Both the position numbers and the translations under genes were made by a program. Under the pieces are notes generated by a model, which ran no database searches, had not been told where the DNA came from, and saw only the letters and a program-made list of their open reading frames with translations. This document shows, piece after piece, positions 45,590 to 57,900 of a stretch of 64,000 nucleotides of DNA. The DNA is from Xylocopa sonorina (taxonomy: Eukaryota > Arthropoda > Insecta > Hymenoptera > Apidae), in assembly GCF_050948175.1 (NCBI RefSeq), contig NC_135198.1:5965001-6029000 (forward strand), written 5' to 3'. The first letter of the stretch is position 1. Every line of letters starts with the position of its first letter.

Positions 45590-48067
45590 ATGGCCCTCGA
45601 CGCGATAAATAAAAAGAAATGGAACTCGAAAGGCGGACAATTTAGTAAATTTCTTAGGAAACGAATACCTATTATTGGATGGTTGCCGACATATAATTCT
45701 GAATATTTTTTTAACGATGCTATCGCCGGCATCACCGTCGGCCTTACCGTCATGCCGCAAGGCCTTGCTTATGCCACTTTAGCTGGCTTAGAACCTCAGG
45801 TGAACAATTTTTCGACAAGAAATTCGTATAACACCACTTTATGAATATTCGAATTAACGAAATATGTACATTCGATAGTATGGTCTCTATTCTGCGTTTA
45901 TGGGAGCTATGGTATATATAGTATTTGGTTCATGCAAGGATATCACAATTGGGCCCACTGCTCTTATGGCACTGATGACTCATGAATATGTGCAGGGTAG
46001 AAATGCAGATTTTGCAATACTGTTAGCTTTTTTGTGCGGTTGCTTGCAAATACTGATGGCCTTCCTACGGTTAGGTAACAAATATTATCAAGTCAAATTT
46101 CCTCTAAATGGTTCAATTTGGAATTACTTTTAAACTGTCTTGTCTTATAGGAGTGCTTATAGACTTCATTTCCATACCAGTCACGGTTGGCTTCACCTCC
46201 GCTACATCTGTTATAATTGTAGTTTCTCAATTAAAAGGACTTTTAGGATTAAAAATCTCTTCTCAAGGGTTTCTAGATACTCTGACAAAAGTGCTACAAA
46301 ATATTCATAAAACTAGTTTATGGGATACTGGGATGAGTTTCTCCTGTATCGCTATCTTGTTATTATTTAGGGTAATATAAAAATCTATACTACCTTGTTT
46401 CTACCAGTTAAATATCTAATTAATTATAGAAATAAAATATATTATTTTTTTTAGAAAATGAAAGATATCAAGTTACGTTCAAATAATGAAAAACCGAATA
46501 GATATCAGAAGATACTTATGAAAATGATATGGTTGATATCAACAGCTAGAAATGCTGTCATTGTTATTGTTTGTTCTGGTATTGCTTACAAACTGAACTC
46601 TACAGAATCTGGTTCTCCATTCATTCTTACTGGCCCCGTTAGGTCTGGTCTTCCACCTTTTGGTTTACCACCTTTCTCAACACAAGTAAAAAACCATACG
46701 TTAAGTTTCACTGAAATGTGCTCAGAATTGGGGGCATCTATAGCACTGGTACCTATAATCGGAGTTCTTGGAAATGTAGCAATAGCAAAAGCATTTGCGA
46801 ATGGTGGCAAAGTAGATGCTACTCAAGAACTAATTACTTTAGGAATTTGTAATGTTCTTGGGTCCTGTGCAAGTGCAATGCCGGTTACTGGCTCTTTCAG
46901 TAGGTCTGCAGTAAATCATGCCAGTGGTGTAAAAACACCGATGGCTGGTTTGTACACTGGAATATTAATATTGCTGGCAGTAACTTTACTGACACCATAT
47001 TTTTATTTTATACCAAAGGGTATGCAATCTCTTTGTCATTTCATTCATATTTTACATAATGATGTATCTAAATATATATTATCTTTTCAGCTTCCTTATC
47101 CGCAGTCATTATCTGTGCAGTAATATATATGATTGAGTATCAAGTTGTAAAACTTATATGGAAAACAAGCAAAAAAGACTTGATCCCGATGCTTGTTACA
47201 TTTTTGTTCTGTTTGATTATTGGAGTTGAGTATGGAATTTTATTGGGTGTAGGAACGAATCTTATATTCCTATTGTATCCTTCTGCACGACCTACAATAC
47301 ATATTGACAAATGTACAGTGAGTAATGAATGAAAGATCAGACAGAAAAAAACATTTAACCTCGTGTTATTGTATATGAATGCTGCACTTTTTAGACCATC
47401 TCTGGGGCTGACTATCTCTTAGTTACACCAGGAAACAGCCTTTACTTTCCTGCTATTGACTTTATTAAAAAGTCAGTTGGTAATGCTGGTATAAAACAAG
47501 GTTCTAGTCAAATTCCAGTTGTAGTTGATTGTAGATATATCTTAGGGGCCGATTTTACTGCTGCAAAGGTAAATATTCGGACAATTAAGTCTTAAATAAT
47601 AATAGAGCTGCCGGATGACGAAAAATGTGCCCTGAATATTTTAAAGAAGTAACGGTGTACGCGATATATATCCTAACAATTTTCTTCTGTAATAGGGAAT
47701 AGCAACATTGATACACGAATTTAACAATCGAAAACAAGGTTTATATTTTTATAATCCACGATCGGATGTTATCGCTGTACTTAAAGGAGCCTGCGAAGAA
47801 GAATTTCAGTACATATCTACTCAGGACGAATTATCATATTTATTATCGACACATCAAGGTAATCAAAATATGTTTAATTCAATAGAAATAAACTATAATT
47901 ATTTTTTATTTTTAGATAAAACATCACAACAACTTTTGGAAATAACGCGTGATAAATCAAACGAACCTCTGATGCTTAGTAGTCCTGAAATCGTTCATCG
48001 AAATAATCGTTCATGCCATGAACTTAATGAAGTTACCACCACATTGTTGCATGCCACGGCTAGTTAA
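45590..48067 (+). CDS. SLC26 anion transporter, SLC26A11-like (paralogue B)
   Basis: Eight coding exons: 45590-45799, 45879-46074, 46151-46371, 46455-47019, 47091-47317, 47395-47568, 47696-47858, 47916-48067; phases agree and the product is 635 aa. It has the same architecture as paralogue A: a polytopic anion-transport domain and C-terminal STAS. Motifs seen: AIAGITVGLTVMPQ, LAYATLAGLEPQYGLYSAFM, ITIGPTALMALMTHEY, AILLAFLCGC, VGFTSATSVIIVVSQLKGLL, PFILTGPVRSGLPPFGLPPF, GNVAIAKAF, VDATQELITLGICNVLGS, VTGSFSRSAVNHASG, SKKDLIP, SARPTIH. The STAS part reads VVVDCRYILGADFTAAK. Start ATG is the first in frame and sits in a short N-terminal tail like that of A. Compared with A, the intron before LAYA is absent and there is one after LAGLEPQ instead. 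The C-terminal tail after the last intron is longer and Ser/Asn-rich. Substrate is unknown; sulfate, chloride or similar is expected from the family. Confidence 0.93.
47859..47915 (+). other. 57-bp in-frame, stop-free intron in SLC26 paralogue B
   Basis: Donor ATCAAG|GTAATC and acceptor TTATTTTTAG|AT, phase 1 on both sides. The segment is AT-rich with a clear pyrimidine tract, so it is probably spliced, but it is near the lower size limit for insect introns. Retention would add 19 residues without a stop or frame change. Confidence 0.7.
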
Positions 48068-48360
48068 AAAACGGCAGACATTTTCGATCTGTCTCGATGT
48101 CTCATGAAAGTTTTTTTTTTTATTAATACTTACTGTGTTGACTGAATATTTTAATTTCTCGCACTTGATTAAAGTAGGAGCACGTTCTGTAGTACTTTAT
48201 TCGAAAATTTTCAGTATTATTGAATTATGTTTAAAGTAATACATAATTAAAACATACGATTAATAATGTAAATATACATATATATATACATATATCTTTG
48301 TATACATGAATGAAACATGTTATTGCATTTCTTGTTTTTACATTTGTTACACTGCTAAAA

Positions 48361-48366
48361 AATAAA
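48361..48366 (+). other. Candidate poly(A) signal of SLC26 paralogue B
   Basis: AATAAA 294 bp after the stop. Reverse-strand AATAAA sites for the convergent mwh gene are close by (complement at 48383-48388 and again near 48545), so the two transcripts end within a few hundred bases of each other. Confidence 0.4.
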
Positions 48367-48399
48367 TAATATTACATAATTATTTATTCGTTATTATTT

Positions 48400-48458
48400 A
48401 TTGAAAGAGAGAGAGAGAGCGCGCGCGAGAAAGAGAGAGAAAGATAGAGAGAGAGAAA
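48400..48458. repeat. (GA)n microsatellite with a GCGCGC interruption
   Basis: About 55 bp of GAGAGA interrupted by GCGCGCGC, in the tail-to-tail interval between SLC26 paralogue B and mwh, probably in the mwh 3' untranslated region. Confidence 0.9.
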
Positions 48459-48998
48459 TAATAAATAAATCTTTCAGATATAATAATAATGAAATTATTC
48501 AATACTGCATCCTCTTCCATGTAACAATTAGTCGTGTAATTTTGTTTATTTTTGTTTTCATCGTAAATTATTTTAATAGTTTTATGTACACGCATATTTA
48601 AGCGTATATAAATTACAGTCTTTTTCAACACAATGTAATTACAGACATATATGTATATACTTGTATATAAAATATGATTATATTGCACATTTCAGTAAAA
48701 ATAGTGTAAAGTTAATCCATCACCAAAATTCTTATTTTCATATAGCAAACGTACACACATGTTGGTGGTTATTGTAAACTTAATCGTTTCATATTATTTT
48801 TGATGTTGCATCGAACACATTAAAAGAGATACGAACTATCTGAAAGAAGATTAAAAGAAGATTGCTCAAGAAAATTCCTTAGTCTTAAAATTTAAATCTG
48901 TACACGAGTATATTTCAATATATGGTACAATATCTCATTAACCGTGAACATATGATCAAAATTAAGAGACGTACAACAGAAATACGTAAATATTAATT

Positions 48999-51900
48999 CT
49001 AGTAAAGTCCTGAAACAACGTCAGTGACTTTTCCACGATTTCCAACAGCGGATGAGGTTGTATTTCTTCTTCCGATCGGGTTCTCTTTAATCTGCTGGTT
49101 TCCAGAATATTTCCCCGCATTAAAGCGGGTCTTTCCAAGTCCAAACGTATCGTAAGTTCGTCCAGCGAAAATTCCCGAATCCACCGATTTATTTGAGAAT
49201 CTATTGGCCATATTCTCGTTTTGACAAAACGAATTGTGTCTTATACCATTTTTAGTCAGAATCGTCGGAGTGCAGTCGAAATCCATTTCGTTATTCTTCC
49301 GGATGGAGCTCGGCTCATTCCATTTGGAATTTTTCTGCTCTTCGTACAGCTCGTCGCTTCTCAGCTGCTTATTATTCACGTGTCCAGAATAAAATTCGTC
49401 ATTCTTCAAATGTATGCTCTTCGATTCTTCCTTCCTACCTTTCGAACCCAATTCTATGCAGCTTTTAGAGTTTTCCAGTCTGCTCGATTTCGACCTAACA
49501 AGGGTCCTCTCGTCCTGAGACTTCCTCGTTTTTGTTCGATACTTGCTCGAATTCCATTGATTCTTCTCTTCCGTAATTACGATATCGACCAGCGAGTCCA
49601 GACCTTCGTCGATTCTGTCCAAAGATTTGGTTAGCAGGCTGGGAGACTTTGGGGCTTCGCTGGATCCTGATCTTCGCGTCATCAGCGGTTCGAGATTAAA
49701 GTCCGTGATGTAGAACAAACCGCTGTCGCTCCCTCCTTGCGTGGAACACTGGTCCTTCTTGGCGATGTGAGACACGTGGTGGAACGACTCGGATCTACGC
49801 ATCCTGTTTTTCAAATTCTCTTCGCCGAACAGGTGCTCCTGCTTGCTCAGATTTTCCGAGCTTCCGGGTCTTCCGTAACTCTGAAGACTTCGATGCTCGT
49901 CGAAGGAATTCAGGCTCTCGAATTTCCTTATGTGACTCTCTACTCTGCTTCTGTTCGATCTTTTCGATCGCGGACTGGAAGTGTTCGACTCCAGGTAATC
50001 GTGACTCGACGAGCGACGAAGGAGTTTCCTCTTTTCCACTTCGCTTCTGAACTTGGAGCTGTGTCTCTGAGAAAACCCCTCCGTCTGCCTGTTCGATTTC
50101 GTCTCGTTCGATGTCCTGTTCTTCGCGTTGTAAGACGTCTCGTAATTCCTGATCGTTTTCTTCTCTTTTATCTCGTTCTCGCTAAAGCGTCGAACATCGC
50201 CGAAACTCTTCTTCAGCTTGCCATCGGTCTCGTTCTCCGTCTCCTTTCTATTATTCGATTGCTTTTGAAAGTGATCAACGTCGGGATTCCCGATCTGTTC
50301 CTCGTAAGCCTGACCTTTACCGTTGTACTTCAATCGGGAGGCGCTGAGAAGAGAGTCACTACCGTCACCAAGGGTTTCCTCTTCGATGTCCTCGTCGTGA
50401 GAATTGTACACCTCTTCCTGGTCGATGAAGTCGCAATGCCTCACCGCCATAATAGCAGAGAGGCAAGGCGGTGATCTTCTAGGTGGTTGAGGATGTAAAA
50501 TAGTCGGGACGATCGCTTCTTCGACATCCGGCCCCTTTACGACGATCTTCACGCTACCTTCCACCGACGACTTGGAAACTCTGCGCGTTTCCGAGTTTGC
50601 TTTCCTGCCACCACAAGAATCTGCACTGTAATCTCGATCGTTACCAAAATACGTTACCTGTTCCCCTTTGACCATACTCTGAGAGACATTTGAACCCGCG
50701 TTGGACTTGGTAATCTTGTTATCCGTTTGGTGATCTCTTTTCAACACTTTCTCGTAAATGTAAGTCTCCGAATGGTTCAACGACATCTTCGAGTTATTTC
50801 TATGGAGGTTGCCATTCGAGAAATCTTGATCGGCACGATCTATTCGATTCTGCTCGTGGTTCTTTTCATCGATCTCCTCTTCCGCGTCCTTCACGATAAT
50901 CCTCAGTTCCTCGATCACGTCATCTATCGTCGTCTCCTGATCGTTATCCGGAGACGAATTGATTTTCTGATGATTCGCCCGCGACTGATGCTTCGTGTTC
51001 TCCGGGCTGCTCGATCTCTCGGACGAGCTAATGCCCTCGTCCTCGGCGTTCGAGGACATCTTTGGAGACTGCTTCGTGCCGAGCCCCGTCATCTTCTCAC
51101 GGCCCTCCAGGTTATAATTGTTCAACTTCTCCCATTGCAGCTGCTGTAGCTGCGTCTGGAGAGCCGAAACCTTTTTGCCGAGGATCCTGCATGTTTCCTC
51201 GGCACGTACGACCCTTCGCTGCAGGGCGTCCACGTCCACGCAGTTCTGCGTCCACTTCTGAACCACCTTACGGAGCACGTCGTTTAAAGCGTCCTCCTCC
51301 CTACCGTCCAATTCCTTCAGCCATTCTTGAAGGACCTGCGGCTCTAGTCCAGCTTCGCAGGCTTCAGCCTAATGGTGAACGAACGCAACTTTCTTTATCG
51401 AGGAGTGCAAGAAAACTGTTTGCGCAACTTCAATTGATACACGTTACCTGAATGTACAATCTGGTCTGCGTTCGCGGCGCCGATTTCAGGAAGGCGTTCA
51501 GGAACGAGACTCCTGCGACTCTCAGCGCGATCGCCGCCCTGGGAGCCAGAAGCGCGCCAGCCAGAAAACGAAATCGTCCACCCTCGCCGTATTTCAATCT
51601 CAGAGTCGAGACAGCCTCTGAGACTGCTGCGTGTCCGCCTGGAGTTTGGCAGACTTTCGTCAGTAGCTGAAAGAAGCGGTACAGTTTTAGGAGAAACCGG
51701 TTCGACTATCGTCGATCTGCGTTGGACTTCGATAAGACGTCACCATTCGTTCTAATAAATTATTTTTACAGTCTTACTTCAACTGGGACAGTCGTTCAAC
51801 TGGTCCCTCTTGTCTAGCAAGATAATTAAAATTTCGAAGAGCAAACCAGCGCGTAATGACCAAGTTAAGCGCGATGGAAGTAGGAATTGTGGATTTTCAT

Positions 51901-54900
51901 AGCAAGTCTCGTCGACAGGACCTTTTATTCCCGTTGTATTCTTTCGACGTTGTGCCTCCCCGCGATCACGTGCCGTGGAAGTAATTATCCAGTTCGGTTA
52001 GTCAACATCTCTGATCGCGACCGCGATGCCTGCGAGGTGCGCTTCCTCGGACGTACGTGCGAAATAAAAAGTAACCGCGTACCGCGGGGCCGCGTGCATG
52101 GGTTTGCAAATGAAACCGGCCGAATAACGTTTGGATAAACGATAAAAACTGGTTCTCGGCTGGTGTACACTCTCGAAATAACGGGGCCCCAGCCATCAAG
52201 TGGACCGCGTTTGCTGGAATCGCGCGTTTACGACTATCTTAATGGGTCAAAGATGTAATAAGCGAGCATCCCGGCAAGTACCAGAAGCCTGACCCACTAT
52301 TCCCTTCGATTTTCCTTATTATTTCTCGAATCGCGTTGACCACGCTTCCCGTTCCATCGGCTCGAACAGCGCGACCAGCGTTTATCGTGATCATTCGTGA
52401 AATGATTTCAGCGAAGCAGATGGCCCGCGAATCTATTTGCAAAATGATAAGCGAATCACACGTGTCTGATAAATAGTAAAGGCGTGGCAATATCGATTAT
52501 CAATGTTGTGACACCTGTTGCGAAATTCAATCAATATTATGAAATCGAATTGCTGTATTCGATATTATCAACGGTACAACTACTAAAACAGCTGAGACTG
52601 TCACTCGTATCCTCTTATAGAGATTCATTCTTCAGAATCTTTCAAAATTTTCTATGAAAATGATGTATAAAATACCTTCTGTTTAATACGCCTATCGTTT
52701 CGTTTTCTCTTTCAAACAGATTGGAATACCGCGATAATTCTGTCGATAATCTCAGCGTTGATATACAAATACGGACGATAAGAGGGTACGATACGAGGAT
52801 AACGACGAGGGTACCCCGTTCGCGAACGATTCCAGCTGCGAGTACCTTTTTTATTAACAGTAGAAGCGGCAACTCGAAACGGAAGCGACGATTGTTACCT
52901 GGAGAGCTAGGACTCGGGACCGGTTCAAGCTGCTAGTCAGACAAACAGCGAGAGCGAGGAGGCCTGGTTGAGCTTGCACCAGGAGCCTAGGCGCGTCGGT
53001 GCATCGTTCGGTGCAGGCGGCCAGGCATTCGACGCAGCCAAGCTCGTCGCGGGCAGCTCTTCTGGTGCCGACTCGTGGACCCGTGTGACCGGAAGAGGGT
53101 GGTGAACTTTGGGCCAATTGAACACCGCGTAACGTCTCCAGCAGTAATGTAATTCCGTCGGCAGGCGGCGAGGCGAATTCCTGAACGAAGCTGAAAACAA
53201 GTTTCATTTCCCATTTTAGACCTGGGCGAATTCCTCTCGAACGTGCCGTTTCATCTCGTTCGCTTGCCTTCTATCGGTGAACAGGATTGTTCGCGTCAGT
53301 CTGTCCTAACATTTTTTTCTTTCTTTTTTTGCAATCAACTTTGTAATCCGCTAGATTGAATTACGAATCGAATATCTTTTTAATGGCCAATCGTTGCTGT
53401 TAATGGGTTAATACTAACGACGATTATTCTACAACGCGGTATCTGAAATACGACGTTTGCATACCGAGACTGGCATTGGTATGTGCAGAGTAATGCACGG
53501 TTGACTGCATTACCTAACTTTTGCTCGCTGGACCGGAAGTGCCGGTAACGGTACGGGCGCATTTACCTTGAAAGGAAACGGGCACACGCGTAACAGGCAT
53601 TGAACTGTTGACACAGTGAAAAAAAAAAGAACTATAATTACATAATTATGGGACCTTGCGATTAACAGAAAAACCAATCCGGTTTTATGGCCAGCCTGGA
53701 AAGCGAGTTCCTTTGAGGTTGTCAACGGAATCATTATAAAACCGATGCCGCCGCGAGAACTCGATGACTATTAATAAAATGAATACGAGAAGGGAGGCAA
53801 GGAAATGCGCCTCGATTAAATTGCACGCTTTTCAACTTGTAACATTTTGTTGTCATTAAACGTAAATTCTTGAGCACATCGTGAATGTAGGTGAAGAGGA
53901 ATCCATTCATAATTTAAACAGTTTCTTCTCTTCAACCTGCCGATAGTTTCGTCATTTAATAAATATGGAGCATTCAAATGTCAACTGGTACAGTTATTTT
54001 CTTTATCGTCAGCTTGTATCGCTTATATTTTTTGCTGAACTACCGTTTCGTAATATGTTTGCATTTCTTATTGTCATATCTCTTCTGCTGTTTTTTTAGT
54101 TACTAAAATTTGAATTTTTTATTTTATTCTTGAGATTCCTAAGTTCCCAAAATTCCTTCTGAAACCATCCACGTGCTGATATTACTACTCTCTTCGATAT
54201 TCCTAATCTCTTCTCTACGGTTTTTCATAAGATAGTCGAAACGTCTGAAGCATTAAGACTAGAGTGAACTTTGGTAGACACAGAGCTGCAGCTACGATGG
54301 TAATTAAAAAGATTACACGTGGTCGTAACGCGGCTACCATACATTATGCTCGATTATCGTTCGCCTAGAATCCTCGTCGCGATATCACTTGGCTAGCTAT
54401 TCGACGTATCGATCATCGTCCGACAAAGAAGAAGCATAGCAAGGCGATTTCCTCGTACGATCATTTCGAACCGGTGAGATAGCTCCGTGCGCGATGGCCT
54501 TAAGGTAGACAGGTGCAAGGACGAGGAAATAGATATTAAGTCTGTCGAAGAGTGACGGATCCACGAATAGAGGGAGAGAGTTTGTCCCGAAGTAACTGGT
54601 TACGTTTCTTCTTCGAGTTAGCACGAATGGGATAGCCCGTAATGGGCGGGAGCTATCTTTGATCGTGTCACGTTAGTTTCCTTGATTATACAGCCGAGAC
54701 ACGTGTACCAGCATGATGCACCAGCCAGTCCATCAGCTTTGTACACCTCGCACCAGTCTCTACGTCTTCGCCCGTGAGAACTTTCTTGCCGGCAAGCCTT
54801 TTGTCACTTTCTACACGCCTCTCTCGTTGCGCAATCCTGCTACCTTTCGCGGACGCGCTCGTAAACGCGGCAAGATACATTTAAAAAAGTGCAAGCTCGA

Positions 54901-57900
54901 GAGAGGAAAGGAGCAGACGAAGGGGAGGAGAGCAGTGACTTTGTGAATTTCATGCCATCGAATGTATTCCACGCAACGAAATTGAGATAACAAGCTGAAT
55001 AACTGGTTAATCTCATCGCGGTGCTGAAATACCGCCAGTCCCGTGACTTTGGATAAAATGCGGGAAAACAAAAAGCTGGCCGTGGACGATAAATCGGCAG
55101 CAGCGTTGACCCGTGCGTTCTTCAGCTAAGTAAAAAACGAGAGGAGGAGGAGAACGTTGTATTAATTATCGTGTCTTGATGTCGCGAACAATAAGCTTCT
55201 TATCCACGAACACGATACAGGGTGAAGAAGAATGAACAAACGCGTGAAACTGGGATAACTTTTCATCGAAAAGGTCCATGTTCTCTACGATCGAAGAGGC
55301 AATCCTTCTCGTACGAATTTTAAACTCAGAACGCTACCTTGCGTCCCAATTATTTAGCAGGTGCCTAGACAAATAGTCGTAAATCGTTCTTCTCACCTAT
55401 GCGAGGTTCTTTCAGAAAGAACCGCGTTGTTCGTGACGAAGAAGAGGAAAAAAAGGGGGAAAACGTTCTCGTCTAGACGATGATTCTATAAACACCGCAA
55501 ATAACCGGCGTGTACTCAAGTTGAATGCATGCAAATGAGTATTAAAACGTTTTCTATGTACCCGGGCATGTGTATCCGTCGCCTATTTACCCGCGGGTAA
55601 ACAAGAGGGAGAAATAGGTAAGAGGAGGCATGGAAAGAGAGAGAAAGGAAGAGTTCTCCTCTAACAATAGATGCATTATGTTACCCGTCGCATTATGCAT
55701 ACCGTGGCGCAGCGGTATCGTGATAGTCGCGTGTGTACACGCGTACACATCGAGATGTACGTGTGTACATACGCGCGTAAAATACACCGCGGTATTACGA
55801 TTCACGGCGTGAAACACAGCGTGGATCGGGGCTTTGTTGGGCTCGAGTTAAAAAAAATCGTCAAGGGGCCTCGTCCATTTGGACCGCGCGAGGAAAATGA
55901 AAGCTCGTGCGTGAACGAGAGCGACGGTGGTAAAGGGTGCGTAAAACGCGAAACGCGACCGCGGACCACCCCAAGGAACGCGCATAAACCGCACGCTACG
56001 CGGCGAAAATTATGTGCCAAACGTCGCGTATCCACCGAGGATTATTTCCACCGTTGAAATTTAGAGGACGATCGAATTACCCTGCGGATTTTTCCTGAAC
56101 ACACCCTCCTACTCCCCGCAGCCGCTCCGCGTCCGAGATTCCGAAAGCACGCCTTCGCACTGGCGGTAATGTATTCGCGAGCGACGAGAAAAAAAGAGGG
56201 TTGCGCGCGGTAACGCACAGAATGGCTCGAACAGAGGCATAAAGGAGAATTCGTCCCAAGGAGAACGACTTTGCTATCGAAAACACGCTTCCCTGAAGAC
56301 GTCATGCGAGGCTTCGACCGGCAATGGGCGCATTATATTACACCCAGCATTATGCAGACTACAGTGTACACGTCAGAATGCCATCGGCAGACGCGGTATG
56401 AATATCAAGCGTTCCTTATTATCCGACGTGTGGGCACACCCTAAAATTCAAGACGATGAATGGCACTGAACGGAAGAAAACGAAAGCCCCGCGACGCAGC
56501 TGGACGTTTCTCTTTCGGCCGATATTTTCGGTCCCCGTCCCAGCAATCTTACATAATCCACGCTTCGTTCGTTTTTACTACTCTCTAGCTTGGTTACGTC
56601 GAGGAACTTGACGTACGTATCGAGGAAGCTTTTCACTTAGGAAATAATATCCTCCAGTGGTTACATTGTTCCTCTGGGAACAATAACCGATGAGAAATGA
56701 GCGCGTTATATAAATGAAATTAATTTAAGGACGCTGCGATACGCTTCAGTTTATCAACCGTGAGTCTACGTATCCTTGTCTGGTGTTTGTCGTAGCGAGC
56801 GTACGGGAAATAATGTTTTAACAAGGTTCCAGTTAAGTAAGCGTTATTCATTTTCTGATATCGCGTGAAAAGAAAAGGAGACTTCCTTGGTCTCCATTAA
56901 GTAGGAAGCAGTTACGCGTACTCTGTTACGCGAAGCGGAAGTATCGTGGGGTATCGTGGGTTCGGTGGCCGGTCGAGGCTTCTTCGGCGCAGCTGATACT
57001 CCTCTGCGTGGATAGAGAAAAAAAAAAAAAGGGGAACCAGGTTGCTTTATATCGAACCGTGCTGTATATATTTTCTTAGTTGCATTTTGATGAGGCGAGC
57101 GCGCGCTTCGCGGTGTACGGCTATTTCAAATATTCATGCGAGACAGGCCTCATTAAGGTTTCTCGTGAAATGCAAACACGCTCCCTTGTATAATTTGTGG
57201 ATTCCTAAGAAGAACGGCCAAGGTGTTATTTACATTTTTTAACGAGAACGTTAACTTGACTTTTGCCAGATCGCACAACTCGTCAAATCGTCCGCGTGTT
57301 TCTTCCCGTCGGTTTGCAAACCGTAAAGTTAGATTAAACCTATTATGAACTTTTCACTGGCCATGCTATCTTCACTCTGACTTCAAACACTGAAACTTCT
57401 TTTACGTGATATTCAGTAATTTTCAATATCACAATGTTCGTATGCTTATTCGAATCGTAATCCGTGTTACAAGTATGACTTACAGTTATTAAGCAACGGG
57501 TTATCTCGAATCTTGCCTCTTACATTCTTAAGCGCAGGCACAAGTAGATAAATACGGGGAACAAATAAATGTATCAAGAGTGTGGCAATTTATATTTGTA
57601 TCTGTCGTATTTAGAGACGTCTGATTCGTGTGGTACTTTGCAAAAGATCGTCGAAGAATGCGAATGACACCTCGGAAGTTCTTCCTCAATGTCAGGTGCA
57701 AGGTCCAACGTTCCAGCGTGACGAAAGTCTCGTTTCGTACATATAAAGGACCCGCGATTTTATGAATGGACCAAAGACTCCTTTCAGCGACCACTGACCG
57801 AGAGATAAGACTCTTAAACTGTCCGCGATTGACAAAAGACACCGACGACACGGAATATCAATGGACACGAGGCCTGATGCGCATGAACAAGTGCCGGGAG

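Noticed and set aside
49221..51149. Long plus-strand frames (up to 245 codons) opposite the last mwh exon
   Set aside because: They are antisense shadows of a Ser/Arg/Glu-rich coding exon and have no independent support.
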